A stretch of DNA of 64,000 nt, from NCBI RefSeq assembly GCF_003932855.1, contig NZ_RQYZ01000006.1, positions 62,001 to 126,000 on the forward strand, given 5' to 3'. Below, piece after piece: positions 1 through 8,328 of this stretch. The stretch comes from Tessaracoccus sp. OH4464_COT-324. Its GTDB lineage: Bacteria > Actinomycetota > Actinomycetes > Propionibacteriales > Propionibacteriaceae. The number at the start of each line of letters is the position of its first letter. The first letter of the stretch is position 1. Both the position numbers and the translations under genes were made by a program. The notes below the pieces were generated by a model that was not told where the DNA came from, did no database searches, and saw only the letters and a list, made by a program, of their open reading frames with translations.

Positions 1-128
1 TGGAGCACTACCCGGCAACCGCCACCGCCTGGCTTGGGCCCCGTCGCGCCGGGGGGCGCTACGACCCCCTGACCAAGGTCAGTGACACAATGCTGGCCAG
101 GTATCTCGACGTGGGAGGTGGCGCATGA
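1..128 (+). CDS. Probable AbiEi-type antitoxin, 3' end only
   Basis: The frame starting at base 3 is open from the window edge to a TGA at 126-128. It ends with about 41 residues containing RYDPLTKVSDTMLARYL. The stop overlaps the ATG of the AbiEii toxin gene (ATGA), the usual coupling in abiE operons, where the first gene encodes the winged-helix antitoxin that represses the operon. The visible part is too short for a domain match, so the identity rests on position and coupling; another regulator is possible. Confidence 0.5.
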   Translation, partial: EHYPATATAWLGPRRAGGRYDPLTKVSDTMLARYLDVGGGA

Positions 129-1003
129 GCCGTGTGACCGAAGGGCATCTGGTGCGCCACTACCAGGGAGTCAAGGGCGGCCGCGACGCGGCACTGCTCG
201 ACATCGCGCAGGACCACGCGCTCCACCTGCTGCACCGCGCCGGGCTGTTCGAGCGCGGGCTGGTGTTCAAGGGCGGGACCGCGCTGAGGAAGTTCCGGGC
301 GGGCAACGCGGGCCGGTTCTCCACCGACCTCGACTTCGCCGCCCCCGACGAGGACCTGGCGCTGAGCGTGTTGGAAGCGCTCGACGGGGCCGAACTGGAC
401 GGCTTTTCCTTCCGGATCGAAAACTTGGGCGACGACGGACGCCGCGGCGACCTGCTGGTCGACACCCCCTTTGGCTCGCCACGGCTGGGAGCCAAGGTGG
501 AACTCGCCCGCCACGCGCTCAGCCTCGCGCCCGACGTGCTGCAGGCCGTCCGTCTGCCCATCCACAGCCGCTACGATTTCACGCTGCCCGCTACGCCCGT
601 CGTGCGGGTGGAGGAAGCGGTGGCGGAGAAGCTGGCGCGCTACCGGCGGGTGTCGCTGGCCCGCGATCTCTACGATCTCCAGTGGTACGCCTGCGCGGGC
701 GCCATGGATCAGCCGCTCGTCCGGAAACTCTGGGTGCTGAAGGTCTACCGTGACATCGTCGTGGACGGGCGCGGGACCAAGCCGATTCATCCCGACGACG
801 TGCTCTCCCCCCGGGTGGCCGACGATTTCCGGCCAGAAGACATCGGCTACCTCACTCGGCCAGTGCGAATCGACGAATGGATCAGCACAGTGCGCACACG
901 ATACGCATTCTTGAATGAGCTAACCGACGATGAACTGCGCTGGGCGGAATGCAATGAACGCGACCGCTACGACGTCGAAAGCGCACTGGCCAATATCGAG
1001 TAG
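125..1003 (+). CDS. AbiEii/AbiGii-family nucleotidyltransferase toxin
   Basis: A 292-residue protein with the four motifs of AbiEii toxins. They are KGGTALRKF near residues 49-57, FSTDLDFA near 66-73, the EEAVAEKLAR helix near 160, and RDLYDL near 178. AbiEii proteins are DNA polymerase beta-fold nucleotidyltransferases; studied relatives block growth, in some cases by adding nucleotides to tRNA acceptor ends, and give phage abortive infection or plasmid stability. It overlaps the upstream antitoxin-like gene by four bases. All key residues look intact, so it is probably active. The target is not deducible from sequence. Confidence 0.88.
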   Translation: MSRVTEGHLVRHYQGVKGGRDAALLDIAQDHALHLLHRAGLFERGLVFKGGTALRKFRAGNAGRFSTDLDFAAPDEDLALSVLEALDGAELDGFSFRIENLGDDGRRGDLLVDTPFGSPRLGAKVELARHALSLAPDVLQAVRLPIHSRYDFTLPATPVVRVEEAVAEKLARYRRVSLARDLYDLQWYACAGAMDQPLVRKLWVLKVYRDIVVDGRGTKPIHPDDVLSPRVADDFRPEDIGYLTRPVRIDEWISTVRTRYAFLNELTDDELRWAECNERDRYDVESALANIE

Positions 1004-1335
1004 CACTCGGGTCAAGATCTCAAGAGAACAGCTGGAGAGCTTGTGGCTAGTCTCGGCTGCTTTCGGGCCGGCAAAAGGCGTATCTGGCTTTGCTATTGGT
1101 GCTAAGTTTAATGACCCAGCCCATGTGCCCGGTCTCGCTGTCTTTGTTAGAAGCTGTGCAGGCTAGAGGGCGCCGACGGCCGAAAATGGAGTCAATAATG
1201 ACGGTCGTTTGCAGCGGGCGAGTAGTAGCTGCTCGGGCATTGTTACGAGGTCCGGGAGCCCGAAATCGGGTGCGGAATCTGATCCGAGCTGCTTTCTAGA
1301 CTGAAGTTCAACTGGGATTGATCGGCACGCAGATG
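1004..1335. other. Intergenic spacer, no supported gene
   Basis: About 330 bases between the AbiEii stop and the 3' end of the opposing SIR2 gene. Base composition is lower in GC than the host average. The short open frames have no recognisable start context or domain. It may hold gene debris of an accessory region, but I see no identifiable fragment. Confidence 0.5.
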
Positions 1336-3132
1336 TCAGCTCTTTGGTCGAGTGCTGTAGAGAGCCCTGATCGCCAAGAATGCAGCGCAACAGGCCGCCA
1401 ACGCAAGGGTTTTTCGGTGAAGCTGAAGATGTTTAAGGCGTGGGAGGAGGAATTTTGCCGACATCCTGATTCGATGCCACGTTGTGATGTCGATTTCCGT
1501 GACGGCTCTCAGGAAGTCTTTGACTGGGAGCAACTGATTTGCTCCTGGAAGCATGAAGACGAGTGCGGCGTCGCCGTGTGCGCCGATGATTTTTCTCCTG
1601 CCGATTAGCTTTTCCAAATCTTCGCGAGTCGGAAGATGGCCATCTTCAGCGTGCTGTCGAAGCGCATGATGCTGATAACTAAGCCAAGCATGCAGTGCCT
1701 CGGATTCGTCGAATGATGCCACGTGATCCGCAATGCCTTTATCGGGTACGCCGGACAGATTTGCAATGACCGACTCCGATTTGGCGCGACGATGGATGCC
1801 TTCCTGGCCCGCCATCTCCTCTCGGATTCGGTTAACTTGTTCAGCGGCCCGAACTCGTCGTGCTGGGGTGGAGAGGAAACGTGTATCAGGCGTCCGACGC
1901 ATGTGGGTCAGAACACGACCATAGGTTTCCGCAAGAGCGGCCTGTGTGGTCAGAGGGACTCTTGAGTCGGGCGAAATCCAGCTCTTGCAAGCGGATCGGA
2001 GGCGGCGTTCCGCCTGCACCAGCTGGCCGCGAATCCACAACACTGCGCACTCGCGCTCCGTGCGCCGTGCAACACTTGCATCATCCGTGCCGGGGAAAGC
2101 ACGCCGCCAGGCGGCTCGGGCCGCCCGATATTTGCCCGATCCCCACAGCGCGTCGGCATACTGATCAGCCTGTTCTGGGGACCCGGGGCCTCCTTGAGCC
2201 TCGATGATTTCGATCACCACCTTGTGCAGCCCCATCCGGGCAGCCAAAGAGATTGATGCGGAGGCCCGCTGCTCGGCGGTGGGGCGGACTCGGGAGTGCC
2301 AAGGCGAGGCCTCGGAGTCGCTGGTCTCAAGCGGAGGCCAGCCCCAGGCGACGGCCAGATCGCCCAGCGCATTGCGCAACGACCCACGTGACAGGTGGAC
2401 CACTGCTCCCCGTGATCGGGCCTCGGCCAAGAGCGGGTGCGAATCGCATTCAACCCCGCTCAACAGTTCGTCGCTGGGTTGGTAATCGTGCCATAAGACG
2501 TGCTTTTCATGGAACAAATGCCACCGGGACCTCAAGTATGGGGTGGCGTCGAAGAAGTCGCTGCCACTGTATCCGGCAAATATGATCGCTTTGATTCCCG
2601 GCGCGCACAGGGTTGCGTCCAGGTCTTTCGCGACCTCTGCGGGGAACCCGTTCTCGATGACGCTCATCCGTGCACCGAGTCGCGCCAGATCGTCCGTGCT
2701 GCCAAGTCGTCCGTGGAAGTGGTGGGCATCTGGCGTGTCGGGTAGCGCACGCTCAACGCACGTATCGAAATTAGCGGTGATGTGCGACCCGCCCTCCTTG
2801 AGATGGCGGGCGAAGAACCGATGAACCCCGTTCGGTGTAGCCACGGACAGGTCGGAAAGTACGTCACTAAGACCCGACAAGCCGTAGACAGTGGTAAGGG
2901 CCTCTAGCACCGTTTCCAGACGCGGTCGAAAGGCGGCGTTCGGCACCTGCAAGGCCTTATATATCTCCTTCAAGCGATTTCCGAGGTCAGCCTGAAAATA
3001 CTCCGCAAGGGAACGATCGGTCAGCTCCCGACCTTTGGGGGCGCACGTGGGTGCATCAACAGAAATGCCTGCGCCAGTCCAAAAGACCACCTCACTTGGT
3101 CTGAGCGACTGTAGGAACTCTAGGGTGCCCAT
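1336..3132 (-). CDS. SIR2-domain protein with helical C-terminal region (putative NAD-consuming defence protein)
   Basis: A 598-residue protein. The start at 3132 is chosen because AAAGGAGG lies just upstream; a longer frame adds 15 residues without such a site. The N-terminal 200 residues are SIR2-like: FWTGAGIS (18-24), TANFD (119-123), a probable catalytic His in HHFHG (137-141), and FAGYSGSDFFD (185-195), in the pattern of defence-type SIR2 NADases rather than protein deacylases. No zinc-binding Cys quartet is present. The remaining 350 residues look alpha-helical and TPR-like, suited to sensing, and end in a hydrophobic stretch. It lies beside an AbiE locus and an IS remnant and has lower GC than its neighbours, suggesting transfer. 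Antiphage function is inferred. Confidence 0.75.
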   Translation of the reverse strand: MGTLEFLQSLRPSEVVFWTGAGISVDAPTCAPKGRELTDRSLAEYFQADLGNRLKEIYKALQVPNAAFRPRLETVLEALTTVYGLSGLSDVLSDLSVATPNGVHRFFARHLKEGGSHITANFDTCVERALPDTPDAHHFHGRLGSTDDLARLGARMSVIENGFPAEVAKDLDATLCAPGIKAIIFAGYSGSDFFDATPYLRSRWHLFHEKHVLWHDYQPSDELLSGVECDSHPLLAEARSRGAVVHLSRGSLRNALGDLAVAWGWPPLETSDSEASPWHSRVRPTAEQRASASISLAARMGLHKVVIEIIEAQGGPGSPEQADQYADALWGSGKYRAARAAWRRAFPGTDDASVARRTERECAVLWIRGQLVQAERRLRSACKSWISPDSRVPLTTQAALAETYGRVLTHMRRTPDTRFLSTPARRVRAAEQVNRIREEMAGQEGIHRRAKSESVIANLSGVPDKGIADHVASFDESEALHAWLSYQHHALRQHAEDGHLPTREDLEKLIGRRKIIGAHGDAALVFMLPGANQLLPVKDFLRAVTEIDITTWHRIRMSAKFLLPRLKHLQLHRKTLALAACCAAFLAIRALYSTRPKS

Positions 3133-3356
3133 CGGTTCCTCCTTTGTTCTTGGGAAGTGCCGAGAAAAGTATCCCATTAAGAAGATGGCCTTCGGGAGGG
3201 TTCTGGAGAAATGGCAGGAACCTCAGGAAGGCGACGTGCTAGTTGTACTGGCCGGGCAAGTTGGTTGAGGGATTGCGATCCGGGCGTGTGGGTGAGGGAA
3301 GGCCTTGCTGGTTGAGCGGGACTTGTGAAGGTATTCGCTGTCAGAAAGGCCCTTTT
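3133..3356. other. Spacer between the SIR2 start and the IS481 remnant
   Basis: This stretch must contain the promoter of the leftward SIR2 gene and probably one end of the decayed insertion sequence. I see the SIR2 ribosome-binding site at its left edge. No convincing gene or clear terminal inverted repeat is visible. Confidence 0.4.
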
Positions 3357-3605
3357 GTGTCTCACGCTAACGCGGCTTTGATCCCACGCTCCCGTTTGCG
3401 GGCCGCTCAGCTTGTCGTCGATCAGGGAGATCCAGTTTCCGAGGTCGCTGCTAGGCTCCAGTGCGCTTGGCCGACAGCGGAATGTTGGGCTTGACAGACA
3501 CCGAGTCGGTGAGCCGATGCGGGACCGTTCCTCGCGTCCTCACAGGTCATCGAGCAAGACTCCTGATCGGGTGGTGGCGCGGGTGGTGAGCCTGCGGGAA
3601 CAAGC
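3357..3605 (+). pseudogene. IS481-family transposase remnant, frameshifted and truncated
   Basis: Reading from the GTG at 3357 gives VSHANAALIPRSRLRAAQLV, the hallmark N-terminus of IS481-type transposases, ending at a stop at 3494. After a frameshift near 3490 the family sequence resumes in another frame as MRDRSSRPHRSSSKTPDRVV and reaches about 3605. The helix-turn-helix region is therefore present in pieces. The whole DDE catalytic domain (roughly 250 residues) is missing. It cannot encode an active transposase and marks past mobile-element activity at this tRNA-flanking site. Confidence 0.8.
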
Positions 3606-3665
3606 TACCCACCACACGCTTGACCAACCTCCCCGGTCAGTACAGCTGGCTCGCCAACCAAGCGG

Positions 3666-3698
3666 AAGGCCCCGGAGCCAGACTGCTCCGGGGCCCTT
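3666..3698 (-). terminator. Terminator hairpin downstream of tRNA-His
   Basis: The inverted repeat AAGGCCCCGGAGC / GCTCCGGGGCCCTT with a short loop lies directly after the tRNA-His 3' end on the reverse strand, as expected for a factor-independent terminator. It also separates the tRNA from the accessory region. Confidence 0.65.
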
Positions 3699-3702
3699 GG
3701 GC

Positions 3703-3779
3703 TGGGGTGAGTAACGGGACTTGAACCCGCGACCTTCTGGACCACAACCAGACGCTCTACCGGCTGAGCTATACCCACC
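3703..3779 (-). tRNA. tRNA-His (GTG anticodon)
   Basis: The reverse strand folds as a cloverleaf. The acceptor arm GTGGGTA pairs with TACTCAC, with the extra 5' G(-1) opposite C73 that is diagnostic of tRNA-His. The anticodon loop is TTGTGGT and the T arm contains GGTTCAAGTCC. The CCA end is encoded (3703-3705). Accessory genes lie immediately beyond its 3' end, a common integration position for genomic islands. Confidence 0.95.
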
Positions 3780-3841
3780 ACTGTCACGCGTTGGTGACGC
3801 GAGACGACTATACAGGAAGCGGGGGCGGAACGCGAAACTGG

Positions 3842-4465
3842 CTACTCAGCGCTGGGCTTCGCGCCGGTCAGGGTGCCGCAGTGCTTCTGCGCGATCGCGG
3901 TGAGCTGCTTCGTCGTCGGGCCGGGCTGGGGCACGAACAGGGCCTCGCGGTAGTAGCGCAGCTCCTCGATGGACTCCTGAATGTCGGCGAGCGCCCGGTG
4001 GTTGCCGGTCTTCGCAGGTGCGTTGTAGTGCGCCTTGGGGAACCAGCGCTTCGCCAACTCCTTGATGCTGGACACGTCCACGTTGCGGTAGTGCAGGTGC
4101 TGCTCCAGCTCGGGCATGTAGCGCGCCAGGAACATCCGGTCGGTACCGACGGTGTTGCCGGCCAGCGGTACCTTTCGCGGGTTGGGCACGAAGGTGCGGA
4201 CATAGCTGAGCACGGCGGCTTCAGCCTCCGCCAGGGATAGCCCAGCGGCCAGGAGCGGCAGCAGGCCGGACTTGGTGTGCATCTCGGTGACGAACTCGCC
4301 CATGTTGGCCAGCTGCTCGTCGGTGGGCTTGATGACGATGTCCACACCGTCGCCCAACACGTTCAGTTCACCGTCGGTAACCAGGGCCGCCACCTCCAGC
4401 AGCCCATCGGCCGCCAGGTCGAGGCCGGTCATCTCGCAGTCGATCCACACCAGGTAGTCATTCAC
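3842..4465 (-). CDS. orn: Oligoribonuclease
   Basis: A 207-residue DEDDh 3'-5' exoribonuclease that degrades 2-5 nt RNAs to mononucleotides and clears pGpG and related linear dinucleotides. ExoI is seen in VWIDCEMTGLDL at the N-terminus, ExoII around GTDRMFLARYMPEL, and ExoIII with the catalytic His in HRALADIQESIEELRYYRE. I chose the GTG at 4465, which places DYLVWIDCEMTG at the usual family start; a TTG six codons earlier is the alternative. The C-terminus has the normal extent. It stands alone, convergent with nothing and divergent from the lipoprotein gene. Confidence 0.95.
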   Translation of the reverse strand: MNDYLVWIDCEMTGLDLAADGLLEVAALVTDGELNVLGDGVDIVIKPTDEQLANMGEFVTEMHTKSGLLPLLAAGLSLAEAEAAVLSYVRTFVPNPRKVPLAGNTVGTDRMFLARYMPELEQHLHYRNVDVSSIKELAKRWFPKAHYNAPAKTGNHRALADIQESIEELRYYREALFVPQPGPTTKQLTAIAQKHCGTLTGAKPSAE

Positions 4466-4497
4466 ACAGTGAACCTTAGCCAACTAGGCTGGGGCGC

Positions 4498-5187
4498 ATG
4501 ATGAGTCGCTCACTTACCGCGCTGATGCTTGCGGCATTGGCGCTCTCCGGCTGCTCGGCAGGCGCTGGCGACGGCACCGAGCCGAGCACGCCGCTGTTTT
4601 CCGGATCCGTCGCCCCCTCGCCAGCCCTGACCGCGAGTCCCTCGGCCTTCCCCGTCGATCTGCCCACCGCGGCGGATTGGAGCGAGGACGTTCGCTGGGA
4701 CGATTGGTCGGAGGAGCTGCCCCGGATCGAAGAGAAGGCGGGGCTGATTCGTCTCGTGCGCTTCGATTTCGCCAACCTGGACGCGATTCGGGCGCATGTG
4801 CGGGTCGCGCTCGACGAACAGACGGTGCAGGAAGGCGGGGTGGAATTCTGCGACGAGGGGGAGCTCACGCAGGAGTTCGTGGGCTTCGGCGATCACTGGT
4901 CGGCTGCGAAGACCGTCCGCGACGGGTACGTGGTGTGCGACACTACGGCCACCTTCTCGCTCGACGAATGGGGCGGCGACGGGTTCGTCCCCAAGCCGGT
5001 GGTGGCTGACGACCGCGTCGAGGTCGACCTGAGCGGCCTCTACGGCGCCGACCCAGCCCAAGGGCTGTTCCGTCTGCGGATGGAGTTCGCGGGCCCGGTG
5101 CTCGAAGCCAGCGAGAACGCCCGTGTGACGGACAACTCGGTTACCTGGTTTGCGCCCGGGAATGCTAAAGTTCAGGCCCGAAAATAG
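4498..5187 (+). CDS. Putative lipoprotein of unknown function
   Basis: A 229-residue protein with a lipoprotein signal peptide: short basic N-terminus, hydrophobic core LTALMLAALALSGC, lipobox Cys at residue 19. It is therefore predicted to be anchored on the outer face of the cytoplasmic membrane. A Ser/Pro/Thr-rich linker follows, then an acidic soluble domain with two further Cys residues (EFCDEGE and VVCDTT) that could form a disulfide. The start may be either of two adjacent ATGs. I do not recognise the family. The next gene downstream is tRNA-Arg. Confidence 0.75.
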   Translation: MMSRSLTALMLAALALSGCSAGAGDGTEPSTPLFSGSVAPSPALTASPSAFPVDLPTAADWSEDVRWDDWSEELPRIEEKAGLIRLVRFDFANLDAIRAHVRVALDEQTVQEGGVEFCDEGELTQEFVGFGDHWSAAKTVRDGYVVCDTTATFSLDEWGGDGFVPKPVVADDRVEVDLSGLYGADPAQGLFRLRMEFAGPVLEASENARVTDNSVTWFAPGNAKVQARK

Positions 5188-5226
5188 CTGCTGCTCAGGG
5201 GCCAATCCCAGCGGGGCAGCGGCGAT

Positions 5227-5302
5227 GCGCCCGTAGCTCAATGGATAGAGCATCGGCCTTCTAATCCGCAGGTTGCAGGTTCGAGTCCTGCCGGGCGCGC
5301 CA
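5227..5302 (+). tRNA. tRNA-Arg (TCT anticodon)
   Basis: The cloverleaf starts GCGCCCG and closes with CGGGCGC followed by G and an encoded CCA. The D arm is TAGCTCAATGGATAGAGCA, the anticodon loop CTTCTAA, and the T arm GCAGGTTCGAGTCCTGC. The TCT anticodon decodes AGA/AGG, rare codons in a high-GC genome. Confidence 0.95.
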
Positions 5303-5377
5303 ACCACCCGACGATGGGCATCGGTCTGGCACCATCGTCGGCGTGGGCGGGCGCCCGAGCTTGTAGGCTTGGTGCCG

Positions 5378-6673
5378 ATGAATCAGATTTCGAAGCGCGA
5401 ACGTCGGCTGTCCGGGGTGCCCTCGGGCATCGCCAGGCCGTGGTGGGGCCGCATGTTGCGCAGCCCGGTCTTCTGGCTGAGCGTCATCCTGCTGCCCATG
5501 TACGCGCTGATGCTGGTGCACCAGTGGGTCATGTTCTCCACCGCGGAGGAGTTTGAGGACGGTACCGAGACGCTGGCGTTCACCGTGCAGACCCTGAGGC
5601 AGGCCGCCCTGCTGGCGCTGCCCACCGCCGTCATCTACTCGACGTTGTTTCTGTGGCTGGACCGGTTCCGCCCGCAGCGTCCGATGGTTTGGCTGCTCAC
5701 CTTCGGGTGGGGCGCCGCTGCATCCACCTGGTTCTCGCTGCACGTCAACACCTGGATGGGCCAGCACATGGCCACCACCGCCGCCGACGCCGACACGGGC
5801 GCGCGTTCCGCGGTGTTTTCCGCCCCGGTGATCGAAGAGGCCACCAAGGCAACGGTGCTCTTCTTGCTGATCATTCTCATGCGCCGCCAGGTCGTCTCCC
5901 GGCTGTCGATCATCGCGCTCTCCGGCCTCTCCGCGATCGGGTTCGCGTTCGTGGAGAACATCATCTACTACGGTCGGGCGATCACCTACGCGGTCAACGA
6001 CATCTCCGTCGAAGACCCGGAGGCCGCAGTGCGGGAGCTGGTTTTGTTGCGCGGGTTGTACACCTCCTTCGGCCACCCGTTATTCACGACGATGACCGCC
6101 GTCGGGCTGGCCGTGGCAATCGCCGCGCGCTCGAAACTGGTGCGCGTGCTCGCCCCGATCGGCGGGTTCTTCCTGGCGGTGGCCGGGCACATGCTGTTCA
6201 ACGGCCTCGCCTCCACCCATCCCACCGAGGAGCTGTTCTGGCACTGGGTCGCTGCGCTGGTGGTCGTTGGGATCATCGTCATCGTGCTCATCGTCTCGGT
6301 GTTCTTGCAGGCCAGGCTGATCCGCCGTCGCCTCACGGACTTCGCGGAACAAGGATGGCTGAAGCCGGGCGACATCGAACTCTTCGGCAGGGTCTTTCCC
6401 CGCCTGAAGTACCTGATGAAGGCGGTCTGCTGGGGCCCGAAGCGCTGGTGGTACTCGGCTCGCCTCACCCGCGCGGTGACGGAGCTCGCCTACCTACGAT
6501 CCGCCCAGACGCGCGGCCAGGTGGGTCAAGGCGGGGCCGAGCGCATCGCGGAGCTTGTGCAACAGATCGAGGATCTGCGGCCCCTGGCCTTGTCCCTCGA
6601 CCCGAACGTGCGCTGGTTTGGTTGGCGCAAGAGGCGCCGTCGGTCGCTGGCTGGGAGCGCGGGCCGGGCATGA
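5378..6673 (+). CDS. PrsW-family intramembrane metalloprotease
   Basis: A 431-residue polytopic membrane protein. The PrsW motifs are visible in order inside transmembrane helices: EEATKA, GFAFVENIIYYG, HPLFTTMTAVG, and GHMLFNGLAS. These Glu and His residues match the proposed metal-binding site. In Bacillus subtilis PrsW starts degradation of the anti-sigma factor RsiW; the substrate here is unknown. About 150 soluble C-terminal residues follow the last helix and end Arg-rich. The ATG at 5378 is chosen because upstream codons run into the tRNA-Arg gene. The stop overlaps the start of the next gene (ATGA), so the protease and two GTPases form one operon. Confidence 0.88.
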   Translation: MNQISKRERRLSGVPSGIARPWWGRMLRSPVFWLSVILLPMYALMLVHQWVMFSTAEEFEDGTETLAFTVQTLRQAALLALPTAVIYSTLFLWLDRFRPQRPMVWLLTFGWGAAASTWFSLHVNTWMGQHMATTAADADTGARSAVFSAPVIEEATKATVLFLLIILMRRQVVSRLSIIALSGLSAIGFAFVENIIYYGRAITYAVNDISVEDPEAAVRELVLLRGLYTSFGHPLFTTMTAVGLAVAIAARSKLVRVLAPIGGFFLAVAGHMLFNGLASTHPTEELFWHWVAALVVVGIIVIVLIVSVFLQARLIRRRLTDFAEQGWLKPGDIELFGRVFPRLKYLMKAVCWGPKRWWYSARLTRAVTELAYLRSAQTRGQVGQGGAERIAELVQQIEDLRPLALSLDPNVRWFGWRKRRRRSLAGSAGRA

Positions 6674-8328
6674 CGCTGGCGGAGGCGCTGATCGGGTTGC
6701 AGGAGGCGGCCGGCAAGGCCCGCTTCCCGTTGCCCCTGCCCGACGCCGAGGCCAACGCCCAGGCCGCCGCCGCGCTGGCGGCGCAGATCCGCGACTATCT
6801 GGCGCCCCGCGCCGCCAAGCTCGACGCCCCGCTGCTCGCCGTCGTCGGCGGTTCGACGGGCGCAGGCAAATCCACGCTGGTCAACTCGCTGATCGGCCGG
6901 GCCGTCACCAAGCCGGGCGTGCTTCGTCCCACGACCAAGTCGCCTGTGCTGATCTGTCACCCTGGCGACGCGGACTGGTTTCGTTCCGAGGCGGTGCTGC
7001 CCGAACTGACCCGCGCCGCTGTCGAGCTGCCCGACAGCCGCGCGCTGCGCGTCGTCGAGGCGCCGGAGCTGCCCGCCGGCCTCGCGCTGCTCGACGCCCC
7101 CGACGTCGACTCCGTGGACGCGGGGAACCGCTCACTGGCCCGTCAGCTGCTGCTCGCCGCCGACCTCTGGCTCTTCGTCACGTCCGCCGCGCGCTACGCC
7201 GACGCGGTTCCCTGGAACCTGCTGCGCGAGGCCGCCGCGCGTGACCTGTACCTGGCGGTGGTGCTGAACCGCTGCCCGCCGAGCAGCATCGGCGTCGTGG
7301 GCCCGGACCTGGGCCGGATGCTTGGGGCGGAGGGCCTAGGCGATGCGCCGCTGTTCGCGCTTGCGGAGACCCCGCTCGTCGAGGGCATGATCCCGGCCGC
7401 GGCGGTGCGCCCAATCCGCTCCTGGCTGGGCTCGCTGGCGTCGCGCAAGGAGGAGCGGGCGCGGGTGGTGCGGCAGTCGCTGGTCGGCACGCTGCGCCAG
7501 GCCGACACCATCGTCGAGAACCTGCTGGGCGGGGTGGCCGCGCAACGCGACGCCGCCCGCGAACTCCAGGAGATCTGCGACGGCGCCTACGCCACCGCGC
7601 GCAGCCGAATCGAGGCCCAGATCTCCGACGGGTCGCTGCTGCGCGGCGAGATCGTCGAGCACTGGCACCGTGCAGTGGGTACCAGCCGCATCCTCAAGGG
7701 GGTCGACGAGGCGGTCGCCGCGCTGCGGGCCCGCGCCCGCCGCTGGGTGCAGGCCGAGCCGGAAGCGCGCGCGGTGCAGGTCGAGATCTCCGACCAGCTG
7801 GCGGGGGTGCTTGTCGCGGAGGCCGAGCGGGCCGCCGACGAGACGACCCAGGTCTGGCGGCGCACCCCGTGGGGCCGGGCGGTGCTCGCCGACGAACCGC
7901 CCAGGCCGGAGCTGTCCGCCCAGGCTGCGACGGTGGTGCGGTCTTGGCAGCAGGACGTGCTGGAGCTGGTGCAGGAGCAAGGCAAGGGTAAACGGTTGCG
8001 CGCACGGCTGCTGGCGCTGGGCACCAACGCGCTCGGCGCCACGCTCATGGTGGCCGTGTTCTTCTCCACCGGCGGCCTGACCGGCGCGGAGGCGGGCATC
8101 GCGGGCGGCACTTCGCTGCTGGCGCAGCGCGTGCTGGAGTCGGTGTTTGGCGCGGGCGCGGTGGAGCGCCTGGCCCGTGAGGCGCGCGAGCTTTTCCTCG
8201 GTCGCGCGGCGGCGCTATTCGCCGACGATCGGGCGCGGTTCAACGAGCGCCTCGCGGGCTTCGGACCAGACGACGGCGGCCTGCCTGCGGCGGCCGAGCG
8301 GGTGCGAGCCGCAAGGGAGGCACTGTGA
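6670..8328 (+). CDS. Dynamin-like GTPase (first of a tandem pair)
   Basis: A 552-residue protein with a P-loop GTPase domain at the N-terminal side: G1 GGSTGAGKST, a G2 Thr in RPTTKS, G3-like LLDAPDVDSVD, and a weak G4 VVLNRCPP. The C-terminal half is mostly helical, with a hydrophobic stretch ALGATLMVAVFFSTGG followed by AGIAGGTSLLAQ, which may insert in the membrane. This layout resembles bacterial dynamin-like proteins, which act in membrane remodelling or cytokinesis. It is often misannotated as an ABC transporter because of the P-loop. The stop overlaps the GTG of the next GTPase gene (GTGA), suggesting the two act together, like DynA/DynB of Streptomyces. Function is inferred. Confidence 0.8.
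   Translation: MTLAEALIGLQEAAGKARFPLPLPDAEANAQAAAALAAQIRDYLAPRAAKLDAPLLAVVGGSTGAGKSTLVNSLIGRAVTKPGVLRPTTKSPVLICHPGDADWFRSEAVLPELTRAAVELPDSRALRVVEAPELPAGLALLDAPDVDSVDAGNRSLARQLLLAADLWLFVTSAARYADAVPWNLLREAAARDLYLAVVLNRCPPSSIGVVGPDLGRMLGAEGLGDAPLFALAETPLVEGMIPAAAVRPIRSWLGSLASRKEERARVVRQSLVGTLRQADTIVENLLGGVAAQRDAARELQEICDGAYATARSRIEAQISDGSLLRGEIVEHWHRAVGTSRILKGVDEAVAALRARARRWVQAEPEARAVQVEISDQLAGVLVAEAERAADETTQVWRRTPWGRAVLADEPPRPELSAQAATVVRSWQQDVLELVQEQGKGKRLRARLLALGTNALGATLMVAVFFSTGGLTGAEAGIAGGTSLLAQRVLESVFGAGAVERLAREARELFLGRAAALFADDRARFNERLAGFGPDDGGLPAAAERVRAAREAL

Noticed and set aside
930-1166. Open frame after AbiEii ending PGLAVFVRSCAG that looks somewhat protein-like.
   Set aside because: It overlaps the AbiEii gene, has no ribosome-binding site of its own, and matches no family I recognise.
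5653-6669. Upstream extension of the first dynamin-like GTPase frame.
   Set aside because: It runs through the PrsW gene in another frame and is Arg/His-rich; the ATG at 6670 overlapping the PrsW stop is the natural start.
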